This document shows, in pieces, positions 8,487-16,306 of a stretch of 35,283 nucleotides of DNA (positions within the stretch are counted from its first letter, which is position 1; every line of letters begins with the position of its first letter). This stretch comes from Bacteroidales bacterium. Lineage in GTDB: Bacteria; Bacteroidota; Bacteroidia; Bacteroidales; UBA7960. Under the pieces are notes generated by a model that was given only the letters and a program-made list of their open reading frames with translations, made no database searches and was not told the origin of the DNA. The DNA is taken from positions 1-35,283 of the forward strand of contig JAAYLH010000107.1 in NCBI GenBank assembly GCA_012521995.1. Reading direction: 5' to 3'. The position numbers and the translations under genes were made by a program.

Positions 8487-8828
8487 ATGATTTTTTTTCT
8501 GAAAGTGCTTGTATCTTCCTTTGCTGTGCTGATCACCGGCTATATCCTTCCGGGGGTTCATGTCAGGGATTTCATTACCGCAGTGGTAGTGGCTTTTGTG
8601 CTGGGTTTGCTGAATATGCTACTGAAGCCTATCCTGATCCTCCTAACCATTCCCATTACCATTCTTACCCTGGGTTTGTTCCTGCTGGTCATAAATGGTT
8701 TTATCATTTTAATTGCCACCCATATTGTGAAGGGTTTTGTGGTTGACGGTTTTTGGTGGGCGGTCTTGTTCAGCATCATTCTGACAATCGTCACCTGGCT
8801 GCTTGAGATTCCGGTGAAGTCGGCATAG
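8487..8828 (+). CDS. Phage holin family 4 superfamily IV membrane protein (YvlD-like)
   Basis: This is a 113-residue, very hydrophobic protein with four predicted membrane segments, roughly residues 3-22, 30-53, 55-80 and 90-108. The pattern (GYILPGVHV, VVVAFVLGLLNMLLKPIL, then a TIPITILTLGLFLLVINGF stretch) is typical of the Phage_holin_4_2 family. Despite the name, members are widespread chromosomal inner-membrane proteins of unknown function and no phage genes are nearby. The gene has its own ATG and sits between the waaA terminator and the DUF4476 gene. Confidence 0.85.
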   Translation: MIFFLKVLVSSFAVLITGYILPGVHVRDFITAVVVAFVLGLLNMLLKPILILLTIPITILTLGLFLLVINGFIILIATHIVKGFVVDGFWWAVLFSIILTIVTWLLEIPVKSA

Positions 8829-8936
8829 AGCTCCTGGCGGGGCTTGGAGGTGTTTTTTTCGGGAAAAAGTATCCTTGGCACGCTAATTGGTTTTATCAGG
8901 ATGATTAAGTTTTATTAAAAAATGGAGGAATATGCC

Positions 8937-9632
8937 ATGAAAAAATTCCTGATGACCTTTGCTTTTGTGAGCATGGCCCTCACCCTGGCTGCCTCACATC
9001 CCAATCCGTCTGAGCTTATTTTGTCGCTGCACGACGGGGCTGCTTTCAACCTTACTGTTGACAACCGCACCTTCCACCAGCAAGCCAGTTCCTATACAAT
9101 CGCTGACCTTCGCCCCGGAAAACACTACATAGAAGTGATGCGCTTCGATCGCTCCTTCAACGGACTTTATTATGTGATGGGTGCCCCACGGGTGGTCTTT
9201 TCAGGAAACATCCAGGTACCTGCCCGCAAGCGCCTGTTCGCCCACATTGACCATCGCAACCGCTTTGTGGTCACCGAAAAAGTGGCGCTCAGGCCCGTTC
9301 AGGTCAACCATGGTCCTGCCCATTATCCTGCCACTTATAGGGTCGTCATGAGCCCCCAGGCCTTTAAGGTCCTTAAGGAAAGCATGGCAAACATACGCTT
9401 CGAGAGCCGCCGCCTTGAACTGGCACAGCATGCTATTATTACCAACAACGTGACTTCTGCCCAGATAAGTGAATTGATGGGATTGTTCGCCTTTGAATCG
9501 AACAGACTCACCCTGGCGAAAGTGGCCTATACCCACACAGTCGACCCCCAGAACTACTTCCTGGTGCACCGGGCTTTCCGCTTCAGCTCAAGCAGCCGTG
9601 ACCTCAACCGATTTATTGTTAGCAACCACTAA
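8937..9632 (+). CDS. Secreted DUF4476 domain protein
   Basis: This is a 231-residue exported protein of unknown function. A Sec signal peptide (MKKFLMTFAFVSMALTLAAS) is followed by a beta-rich amino half of about 90 residues and a carboxyl DUF4476 domain of about 95 residues. The domain shows the family pattern of FESRRLELAQHAI, then LMGLFAFESNRLTLAK and a final DPQNYFLVHRAF. The start at 8937 is set by a strong Shine-Dalgarno GGAGGAA at 8924-8930; the in-frame ATG at 8922 overlaps that site and would add five residues before the signal peptide. The stop lies 23 bases before the MuiA-like gene, so the two probably share a transcript. Confidence 0.82.
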   Translation: MKKFLMTFAFVSMALTLAASHPNPSELILSLHDGAAFNLTVDNRTFHQQASSYTIADLRPGKHYIEVMRFDRSFNGLYYVMGAPRVVFSGNIQVPARKRLFAHIDHRNRFVVTEKVALRPVQVNHGPAHYPATYRVVMSPQAFKVLKESMANIRFESRRLELAQHAIITNNVTSAQISELMGLFAFESNRLTLAKVAYTHTVDPQNYFLVHRAFRFSSSSRDLNRFIVSNH

Positions 9633-9655
9633 ACTGTTTTTAAAACGTAAACTGT

Positions 9656-11272
9656 ATGAAAATAAAATCCGCAATCAGCATGTTCCTGCTGCTGGCTCCG
9701 GGCCTTTGGGCTCTGGGTCAGCCAGTGCAGGTCACTTCCGAAATGAAGGAGGCTACGATCTTTTTTCAGGGGGCTCAGCTCACACGCGAGGCCCAGGTCA
9801 GGGTGCCTGCCGGCATCAACGAACTGGTGTTTACCCAACTTCCTCTTGATATTGATGCTTCAAGCATTCAGGTAAGAGCCACAGGAGCCCTTACCATCCT
9901 TTCAGTTAGTCACAGGACCAATTTTTTGGAAAGCCCGGCTTTAAGCAAAGAGATCAGGCAAATGGAGGACAGCCTCAGGTTTTACAAGAACCGTCTGGAT
10001 CTCAACCGTGCCACCCTCAAGGTCTATGAAGAAGAGGAAGCCTTGCTGGCTGCCAACCGTTCACTAGGAGGCAGCGAGCGGGGGGTGCAGGTTGCAGAAC
10101 TGAAGGCTGCCGCCGATTTCCTCCGCCAGCGTCTGCAGGAGATTAAAGCCAACTGGCTGAAGGTCCGCCAGGATGTTGAGAAGGATGAAGAACGCTACAA
10201 CCGCATAAACCAGCAACTCAGCCGTCTGCGGGGAAATTCAACGGCCCAGGTGGGCGAGGTGGTCGTACAGGTTTCTGCCCATGCCGCTTCCAATTCAAAC
10301 TTTTCCTTGAGCTACAACATATACCAGGCCGGCTGGGTGCCCGTTTACGACGTCAGAGTAGCCGATATAGACCGCAATCTCGAACTTATGCTAAAGGCAG
10401 ATGCTTTCCAGAACACGGGGGAAGACTGGAAGAATGTAAGGCTTACCTTTTCTACAGGCAATCCGCGTCAATGGGGGCAGAAACCCCGGCTCTCCCAGTG
10501 GTTTCTGCGCTATGAGGAGGATGTTGTCGCCCTGCGGGCAAGACAGGCCGGCGCTGTTTTAAACGAAGTATATGCAATGGATGCTGAAGCAGCACAGTAT
10601 GCTCCTGCGCCCAAAGCCGAAGAAGCGCTTTCGGCAGAGGATTTTGTCCAGGTTCAGGAGGGGCAGACGACCCGCGAATTTGTGGTAAACACCCCTTACA
10701 ACCTTTTCTCGGGAAGAGATCGGCGGGTGGTGGAACTGGAGGGGCACAGCCTTCCTGCGCAATATGAGTACTATGTGGTGCCTAAACTACACACCGATGC
10801 CTTCCTGGTAGCCCGGGTGGCTGACTGGCAGGATTACGCCCTGCTGCCCGGGGAGGCCAACCTCTTTATGGAGGGCACCTTCCTGGGCAAGACCTTCATT
10901 GACCCGGGCATGACAACGGACACCCTCGAACTGTCCCTGGGCCGTGATCAGAATATTATCGTAAAACGCGAACGCATCAAAGACCAGAGCAAGCGTAATT
11001 TCCTGGGCAACCGCACCACCGATACCGTGGGATGGGAGGTCAGCGCCCGCAACAACAAAGGGGTACCCATCACCCTGACCATCCAGGACCAGGTGCCATT
11101 GTCAACCCAGCAGGATATCGAAGTGTCTGTGGAAGAAATGTCGGGTGCTGCCTACGACAAGGACCGCGGCTTCCTGAGCTGGAGGATGGAACTGCGCAGT
11201 GGGGAAACCCAGCAGAGGACCCTGCGCTATACGGTACGATATCCTAAAAATAGAAGAATCATCCTGGAATAA
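9656..11272 (+). CDS. Mucoidy inhibitor MuiA family protein (DUF4140/DUF4139)
   Basis: This is an exported protein of 538 residues. The signal peptide is MKIKSAISMFLLLAPGLWALG, cut near GQ. A DUF4140 domain follows at about 25-125 (ATIFFQGAQLTREAQVRVPAG), then a charged coiled-coil region to about 205. The DUF4139 beta-sandwich begins at about 215 (YNIYQAGWVPVYDVRV) and runs to the end. The family is named after a Xanthomonas locus linked to mucoidy, but its biochemical role is not established. It is 23 bases downstream of the DUF4476 gene and ends at a strong terminator. Both neighbours are periplasmic or surface proteins, so a shared envelope role is possible but unproven. Confidence 0.85.
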   Translation: MKIKSAISMFLLLAPGLWALGQPVQVTSEMKEATIFFQGAQLTREAQVRVPAGINELVFTQLPLDIDASSIQVRATGALTILSVSHRTNFLESPALSKEIRQMEDSLRFYKNRLDLNRATLKVYEEEEALLAANRSLGGSERGVQVAELKAAADFLRQRLQEIKANWLKVRQDVEKDEERYNRINQQLSRLRGNSTAQVGEVVVQVSAHAASNSNFSLSYNIYQAGWVPVYDVRVADIDRNLELMLKADAFQNTGEDWKNVRLTFSTGNPRQWGQKPRLSQWFLRYEEDVVALRARQAGAVLNEVYAMDAEAAQYAPAPKAEEALSAEDFVQVQEGQTTREFVVNTPYNLFSGRDRRVVELEGHSLPAQYEYYVVPKLHTDAFLVARVADWQDYALLPGEANLFMEGTFLGKTFIDPGMTTDTLELSLGRDQNIIVKRERIKDQSKRNFLGNRTTDTVGWEVSARNNKGVPITLTIQDQVPLSTQQDIEVSVEEMSGAAYDKDRGFLSWRMELRSGETQQRTLRYTVRYPKNRRIILE

Positions 11273-11277
11273 AACAA

Positions 11278-11303
11278 AAAAAGGAGGCCGCGGCCTCCTT
11301 TTT
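11278..11303. terminator. Bidirectional terminator between the MuiA-like gene and msrA
   Basis: AAGGAGGCCG/CGGCCTCCTT (11281-11300) is a perfect 20-base palindrome flanked by A-rich sequence on the left and T-rich sequence on the right. It can therefore stop transcription from both convergent genes. In RNA the innermost bases must form the loop. Confidence 0.85.
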
Positions 11304-11304
11304 C

Positions 11305-11946
11305 TTATTTGAGCTGTTCCCTGAATAACCGCTCCAGCTTGTCCAGTTTCGGAACGATCACAAACTGGCAATAGGCCTGGTTAGGGTTGTTCGCAAAGTA
11401 ATTCCGGTGGTAATCCTCAGCCTTGTAAAACGCCTTGAGTTCTGTAACTTCAGTTACGATGGGATTGTCCCAAATCTTTTCCCGGTTCAGGGCGTCCTTC
11501 ACTTGCTCAGCCATTTCCTTTTGCTGCGGGCTGTGATAAAAGATCACCGAGCGGTATTGTGTGCCCACGTCGGCGCCCTGCCTGTTAAGCGTAGTGGGGT
11601 CGTGGGTCTTAAAGAAGATCTCCAGCAGTTGCAAATAGCTTACCACTTCAGGGTCATATTTGATCTGGATGACTTCAGCGTGCCCTGTCGTGCCGCTGGT
11701 TACTTCGCGGTAGGAGGGGTTGCGGCTTTTGCCACCCGAATAACCTGATACTACATTGTGAACGCCCCTGACTTTTAGAAAGACGGCCTCAGTGCACCAG
11801 AAACAACCGCCTCCAAAGGTGGCCGTTTCCAGCAAAGGAGTTTCATGATGATTTAGATCTGCCATATCGTTAGATGTTTTTGAGTTATTGTCATTCGGAC
11901 CGCAGGCGCCAAAGAGCAGGGGCCATAAAAGAAGTAGAAGTTTCAT
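11305..11946 (-). CDS. msrA: Peptide-methionine (S)-S-oxide reductase, lipoprotein form
   Basis: MsrA reduces methionine-S-sulfoxide in proteins and so repairs oxidative damage. The motif GGGCFWC (residues 45-51) holds the catalytic cysteine C48. SGYSGG, HAEVIQIKYDP and GTQYRSVIF are further conserved blocks. The first 15 residues (MKLLLLLWPLLFGAC) form a lipoprotein signal with the acceptor cysteine at C15, followed by a polar linker of about 25 residues. This predicts a membrane-anchored enzyme in the periplasm rather than the usual cytoplasmic form. No msrB domain is fused. It faces the MuiA-like gene across a shared terminator. Confidence 0.94.
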   Translation of the reverse strand: MKLLLLLWPLLFGACGPNDNNSKTSNDMADLNHHETPLLETATFGGGCFWCTEAVFLKVRGVHNVVSGYSGGKSRNPSYREVTSGTTGHAEVIQIKYDPEVVSYLQLLEIFFKTHDPTTLNRQGADVGTQYRSVIFYHSPQQKEMAEQVKDALNREKIWDNPIVTEVTELKAFYKAEDYHRNYFANNPNQAYCQFVIVPKLDKLERLFREQLK

Positions 11947-12067
11947 GATGCATTGGATTTAAACTTTCGCCAGACATACTTCGAGGGCCGGGAACAGCCC
12001 CGTTTCTGTGCAAAGCCTGTGCCTCACAGGAAAACAAATAAAGGTGGTTTTTGTTGTAAGCAGATGA

Positions 12068-13213
12068 TCAGGCCATATGATCGATCAGGAAGCGGTAATC
12101 CTCCTCATTGAGCTTGTGATGGATCCCATCCACCTGGTTCAATTGCATAATCCTGTGCAGGTCGTCCTTGTCGGCCTTACTGCATTGGATCCCTGCCTGG
12201 GAAAGAGTGATGGGGCATCCAATAAGCTTAAAGAAATACTCGAATTTGTAGATGGTGTCTTCAACGGATTCACAGCCAAAGAGCGCTGAGCCCAGCTCGG
12301 TGATCCTGTCCTGAATGCGATCCTGCTGCAGCTTCAGCCAGGCGGGGTAAACGATGGAAAGGGTGGCCCCATGTGCCAGGTCCCACTTCACGCCCAGGGT
12401 ATGGCCGATGTTATGCACCCCCCAGTCCTGCGATTTCTTACCCGGAACCGTCATCCCGTTGAGGGCACAGGTGGCTGCGTACATGATACGGGCCCGCAAG
12501 GCGTAATTTTCAAGGTCTTTCATCAGCGCAGGGCCATATTTCAGTGCTTCCTTGATAATGGCGATGATGAACCGGTCGGAAAGGCTGGCTTCACCCTCCC
12601 CAAACCAAGCCTCCAGGGCATGGGCGATCAGGTCGGCAATGCCATATGCCGTATAGTTTTCAGGGACACTGCAGGTATAGGTGGGGTCGAGAAAGCTGTG
12701 CCTGGGATACATCAGTTTATGCACATACCCGATCTTTTTCTGATGCGTGTCGCTCTGCACAACCGCTGCGGCATTCATCTCTGTTCCCGTGGCGGCCAGG
12801 GTAAGCACCCCTATAAGAGGCAAAGCCTTGAGGGGCTTCTCAGAACCATCCAGAAACTCCCAGCCTGAATGGCTGACAGGGATTGTCAGGGCAATGATCT
12901 TGGCGCTGTCTATCACACTTCCTCCACCCACAGCAATGATCATGCTCACCCCTTCCTTTCGGCCAAGGTCAGCAGCAGCATCTACATCCTCAATGATGGG
13001 ATTGGACTTGATCCCATCGAATTCAACCACCTCTATTCCCGCATCCAGCAGGCTCTGCAGCGTCTCCCGGTAGGATCCGTTCCTTTTAACCGAGCCTTTG
13101 CCATAAACCAGAAGTGCTTTATTCCCATATGCCGATGCAAGGCTACCCAGTTTCTTTACAACACCTGCCCCGAAGTGTAATTCTACGGGATTGTAGATCC
13201 TGAAATTTTCCAT
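12068..13213 (-). CDS. Iron-containing (group III) alcohol dehydrogenase, butanol-dehydrogenase/YqhD-like
   Basis: This is a 381-residue NAD(P)H-dependent alcohol/aldehyde oxidoreductase. The cofactor motif is GGGSVIDSAK at 96-105. The four metal ligands are predicted as D194 and H198 (IADLIAHALE), H267 (DWGVHNIGHTLG) and H281 (DLAHGATLSIVYPAW). The last block resembles BdhA/YqhD-type enzymes, which reduce aldehydes with NADPH. The natural substrate cannot be read from sequence; a role in fermentation or aldehyde detoxification is plausible. It is a single-gene unit with 121 bases to msrA downstream and 208 bases to the divergent phosphofructokinase gene. Confidence 0.9.
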   Translation of the reverse strand: MENFRIYNPVELHFGAGVVKKLGSLASAYGNKALLVYGKGSVKRNGSYRETLQSLLDAGIEVVEFDGIKSNPIIEDVDAAADLGRKEGVSMIIAVGGGSVIDSAKIIALTIPVSHSGWEFLDGSEKPLKALPLIGVLTLAATGTEMNAAAVVQSDTHQKKIGYVHKLMYPRHSFLDPTYTCSVPENYTAYGIADLIAHALEAWFGEGEASLSDRFIIAIIKEALKYGPALMKDLENYALRARIMYAATCALNGMTVPGKKSQDWGVHNIGHTLGVKWDLAHGATLSIVYPAWLKLQQDRIQDRITELGSALFGCESVEDTIYKFEYFFKLIGCPITLSQAGIQCSKADKDDLHRIMQLNQVDGIHHKLNEEDYRFLIDHMA

Positions 13214-13421
13214 AATTCCCTTTTAAATAGTAAGTTCCTGACAGTCCTTGTTAAGGTTCATTATCAGTAACGAAGGTAAAAATAACCAGCAAAAAAATGC
13301 AAGAAATCGGGAACAAAGAGGCGAGTTTTTTATAATTTTATGCCTTCATTGGGGGAAAGGGTGCTTTTATTCTGAGCGGCCTCCGCAAAGAACATACACG
13401 ACATAGAAAAACCTTAAGAAA

Positions 13422-14612
13422 ATGACGACACAAAACATTAAAGGAACCATTGGAATTCTTACCGGAGGGGGTGATGTCCCCGGGCTGAACCCTGCCATCA
13501 GGGCCATAACAATACGTGCCCTGCGCGAAGGCTACAGGGTCGTTGGGATTCGCAGGGGCTGGGCGGGCATCATGGAAGTGATTCGCGACAAGAAAGCAGA
13601 TAATTCACAAAATTTTGTTGAGTTGACCGAGGATATCGTTAACCGCGCAGGCCGTACAGGGGGAACCTTCCTGCATAGCTCGCGCACCAGGCCCAGTCAC
13701 GTGCCCCTCAGGCTTGTTCCCGATCAGTACAAGGATAAATACAAGGCTGAGGTCAACGACCTTACGCCCGAGGTTTTGAAGAATATCGATTTCATTGGGA
13801 TTGACTTTCTGATTCCCATCGGGGGCGATGATACCCTGAGCTATTCTGTCCGTCTCTACCAGGAAGGCGTCAAAGTGGTGGCCATCCCCAAAACCATGGA
13901 TAACGACGTACCCGGTACTGATTACTGTATTGGATTCAGTACCTGCATCACCCGTACCATTGCTATGACTAACCTTTTGCGGACTTCGGCAGGTTCGCAC
14001 GAGCGCGTTCTCGTAATTGAGGTATTCGGACGCTATGCCGGCTTCACCGCCCTGCTGCCCACTATGGCAGGCGCTGCCAACCGCTGCGTAATCCCTGAAT
14101 ACAAGTTTAAGATTGAACACCTAACCGAGCTCCTGGTGCAGGACCGGCTCAAGAACCCCAGCAAGTACTCAGTGGTGTTGGTATCAGAAGGCGCGGCATT
14201 TGAAGGCGTCGATATGATGTTCTCCAACAATGAAAGGGACATGTTTGGCCATGCCAAGCTGGGTGGCATCGGGGATGCCGTTTCTGCCAAGATCAAGGAT
14301 GTCAGCCCGCAATTCAACAACGGCCGCCGTGTGGAAACCATCAACCAGCACCTGGGATACCTCGTGCGTTCGGGTGACCCCGATGCCATTGACAGCATTG
14401 TGCCTATGGCTTACGGTAACCTGGCCCTCGACCTGGTGCTCAAAGGTATCCACGGCAGGCTGGTAATCCTTAAAAATGGCCGTTACGACAATATCCCCGT
14501 GGATATCGTGACCAGCACCAAGAAACTCATCGACATCAACAAACACTACAACACCGAACGCCTGCGTCCTGTTTACGAGTCATTTATTGATAAGCCGCTT
14601 TTCCTGGTTTAA
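13422..14612 (+). CDS. 6-phosphofructokinase, residues predict pyrophosphate dependence
   Basis: This 396-residue enzyme of the PFK-A superfamily phosphorylates fructose 6-phosphate to fructose 1,6-bisphosphate. The phosphate-donor loop is TGGGDVPGLN (14-23). The motif GGDDT (134-138) has Asp137 where ATP enzymes have Gly. PKTMDND (156-162) has Lys157 where ATP enzymes have Gly, and includes the catalytic Asp160. These two replacements are the known signature of PPi-dependent PFK, which is reversible and works in glycolysis and gluconeogenesis. The sugar-phosphate motif is EVFGRYAG, with Phe in place of the common Met. The overall form fits group III PFKs. It is monocistronic, with a terminator 22 bases after the stop. 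Confidence 0.92.
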   Translation: MTTQNIKGTIGILTGGGDVPGLNPAIRAITIRALREGYRVVGIRRGWAGIMEVIRDKKADNSQNFVELTEDIVNRAGRTGGTFLHSSRTRPSHVPLRLVPDQYKDKYKAEVNDLTPEVLKNIDFIGIDFLIPIGGDDTLSYSVRLYQEGVKVVAIPKTMDNDVPGTDYCIGFSTCITRTIAMTNLLRTSAGSHERVLVIEVFGRYAGFTALLPTMAGAANRCVIPEYKFKIEHLTELLVQDRLKNPSKYSVVLVSEGAAFEGVDMMFSNNERDMFGHAKLGGIGDAVSAKIKDVSPQFNNGRRVETINQHLGYLVRSGDPDAIDSIVPMAYGNLALDLVLKGIHGRLVILKNGRYDNIPVDIVTSTKKLIDINKHYNTERLRPVYESFIDKPLFLV

Positions 14613-14634
14613 GCAGCTGAAAGGGTTCTTTAAC

Positions 14635-14667
14635 AGGGGCAAATCCATTTGGGCTTGCCCCTTTTTT
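14635..14667 (+). terminator. Intrinsic terminator after phosphofructokinase
   Basis: AGGGGCAA (14635-14642) pairs with TTGCCCCT (14655-14662) and is followed by a run of T. It starts 22 bases after the stop codon. Confidence 0.8.
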
Positions 14668-14865
14668 GGGGGCTGAAAGAAGCACTATCCTTCCTGTTTC
14701 ACTGTTCGATTTCGGTCATCAGGGATTGAAAAACGGACACTTTAGCTGATTCGCTTTTATTGTTTTTGATTGTAATTAGTTGTATATTAATATTTTATTC
14801 AGCAAGGCATGTTTTTAGCTGGATGTTTCGAAAACCTATTCATATTCTTAACAAGAAAATAGCAA

Positions 14866-15609
14866 ATGATGAAAGCAAGCGTAATGAAAAAAAGCAACAG
14901 GATGGCAAGCCTGGTCCTGCTGGCCCTGTTTTTTGCAAGTTCTGCCTTTGTAGCCTGCGGCAGCTCAATCAGCGGTAGCGGTATTATTGCCTCCGAAATC
15001 CGCGACACCCCATCTTTTTCTTCAGTATCGGTTGGCAGCGCCATCAAACTGGTAATCAGCCAGGGCTCCCCCTATGAGGTTTTGGTTACCGCCGATGACA
15101 ACCTCCTTCCATACATACGCACGGAAGTATCAGGCAATACCCTGAAGATTGGCGTAGAACCCATGACCTCCCTGCGCAACCATAAGGATATCGTGGTGCA
15201 TGTTACCGCCCCGATCTTTGAAAAGATCAGTTGCAGCGGGGCCGCCGAAGTGGAAGCCCCTAATCTGCTCACACAGGAGTCCCTGGTAATAAAGTGCAGT
15301 GGGGCAGGGAATGTTAAACTTGAGGTGGAGGCTGCAAGCCTCGAGGTGGATGCCAGCGGGGCCTCTGATGTGCGCCTGGAGGGCAATACCCGTTTCCTGA
15401 AAGCGGAGCTCTCAGGAGCCTCCGATTTGAAATCGTATGGCCTCTACTGCGAGCTTGCTGAGGTGGGCTTAAGCGGTGCCAGCGATATGCAGATTACCGT
15501 TTCCGGGCAGGTCACGGGTAAGGCCAGCGGCGCCTCAAGCCTGAAAGTGGCTGGCGGTGCATCTCTAAATGTCAATACCAGCGGCGCATCCAGCGTTTCT
15601 TCCCGTTAG
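14866..15609 (+). CDS. Head-GIN domain (DUF2807) lipoprotein
   Basis: This is a 247-residue exported protein. A signal sequence ends at a lipobox-like SAFVAC, and then SGSGIIASE and FSSVSVGSAIKLVISQG open the head-GIN domain. The rest is a repetitive beta-helix-like region in which SGA or SGAS recurs about every 18-22 residues (SCSGAAEV, KCSGAGNV, DASGASDV, ELSGASDL, GLSGASDM, KASGASSL, NTSGASSV). This is the usual DUF2807 pattern, whose function is unknown. Three Met codons (1, 2 and 7) precede the signal sequence, so the start may be 14866 or 14884. A terminator follows the stop. Confidence 0.87.
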   Translation: MMKASVMKKSNRMASLVLLALFFASSAFVACGSSISGSGIIASEIRDTPSFSSVSVGSAIKLVISQGSPYEVLVTADDNLLPYIRTEVSGNTLKIGVEPMTSLRNHKDIVVHVTAPIFEKISCSGAAEVEAPNLLTQESLVIKCSGAGNVKLEVEAASLEVDASGASDVRLEGNTRFLKAELSGASDLKSYGLYCELAEVGLSGASDMQITVSGQVTGKASGASSLKVAGGASLNVNTSGASSVSSR

Positions 15610-15633
15610 CCCCAGTTCGGAAAAAATCATAAA

Positions 15634-15682
15634 GAAGGAGGCCGTCTCAAGGTGATGCTTTGAGATGGCCTCTTCCTTTTTT
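15634..15682 (+). terminator. Intrinsic terminator after the head-GIN gene
   Basis: GAGGCCGTCTCAA (from 15638) pairs with TTGAGATGGCCTC (to 15672) with one mismatch. The stem is extended by AAG/CTT and followed by six T. Confidence 0.78.
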
Positions 15683-15765
15683 CGCAATCGCATTTTTGTT
15701 TCATAATTGTTTCCAGGCAAACCCGGGTCATGCCTCCCAAAAGCAGTTTCAGGGAGGAGACATTA

Positions 15766-15864
15766 CCGTACTTTAGACGTACCTAAGACGTACTTAAGAC
15801 GTACTTAAGACGTACATAATCCGTCTTAAGTCCGTCTTAAGTCCGTTTAATGTTTGTTTAAAAT
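15766..15864. repeat. Nine tandem 11-bp units forming a long hairpin
   Basis: Period-11 units run without a break: CCGTACTTTAG, ACGTACCTAAG, ACGTACTTAAG twice, ACGTACATAAT, CCGTCTTAAGT twice, then two more degenerate units. The unit orientation flips near 15820. As a result 15793-15812 and 15822-15841 are inverted copies that match at 19 of 20 positions around a 9-base loop, and weaker pairing extends outward to about 15786 and 15848. There is no T-run after the hairpin, so it is not a standard terminator. The array lies between the head-GIN terminator and the tRNA-Ser gene. I see no gene in 15683-16095. Confidence 0.85.
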
Positions 15865-16095
15865 ACGTTTTAGCTTTGAGTAAGGATAGGGAGGGAAATA
15901 TTCAGGAAAGTATATCAGGGGCTGACAGGTGGGGTTTTACCCAGGGGTTGCGCTTTGATGGTAAGCGGATAAGAAGTTTGGCCACAGACGCAGAAGAGTC
16001 AACCTCAGTCCTTTGAGGTGGTCTCTCCTTTGATTTTTTACCGGATTAAAAAAAAGAAAAGCCACCGAAGTGGCTTTTGATATAAAGGGAGGCTT

Positions 16096-16183
<88 letters not shown>

Positions 16184-16306
16184 GCGGCAAAAGTAGTAAA
16201 AATTTCTTTTGTCCTAAGAAAATTTATTTGACCCCCTGTGGCCGAAAAACCTTACTTTTACAAGTGCAGGCCCCTGAAAGGCCTGTCTTGAAAAAATTTT
16301 CCCTGT

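Noticed and set aside
8487-8828. Evidence of a prophage from the holin-family protein
   Set aside because: The family is mostly chromosomal and no other phage gene, integrase or attachment repeat is nearby.
15766-15864. A CRISPR array
   Set aside because: Units are 11 bases long with no spacers between them and no cas gene is present.
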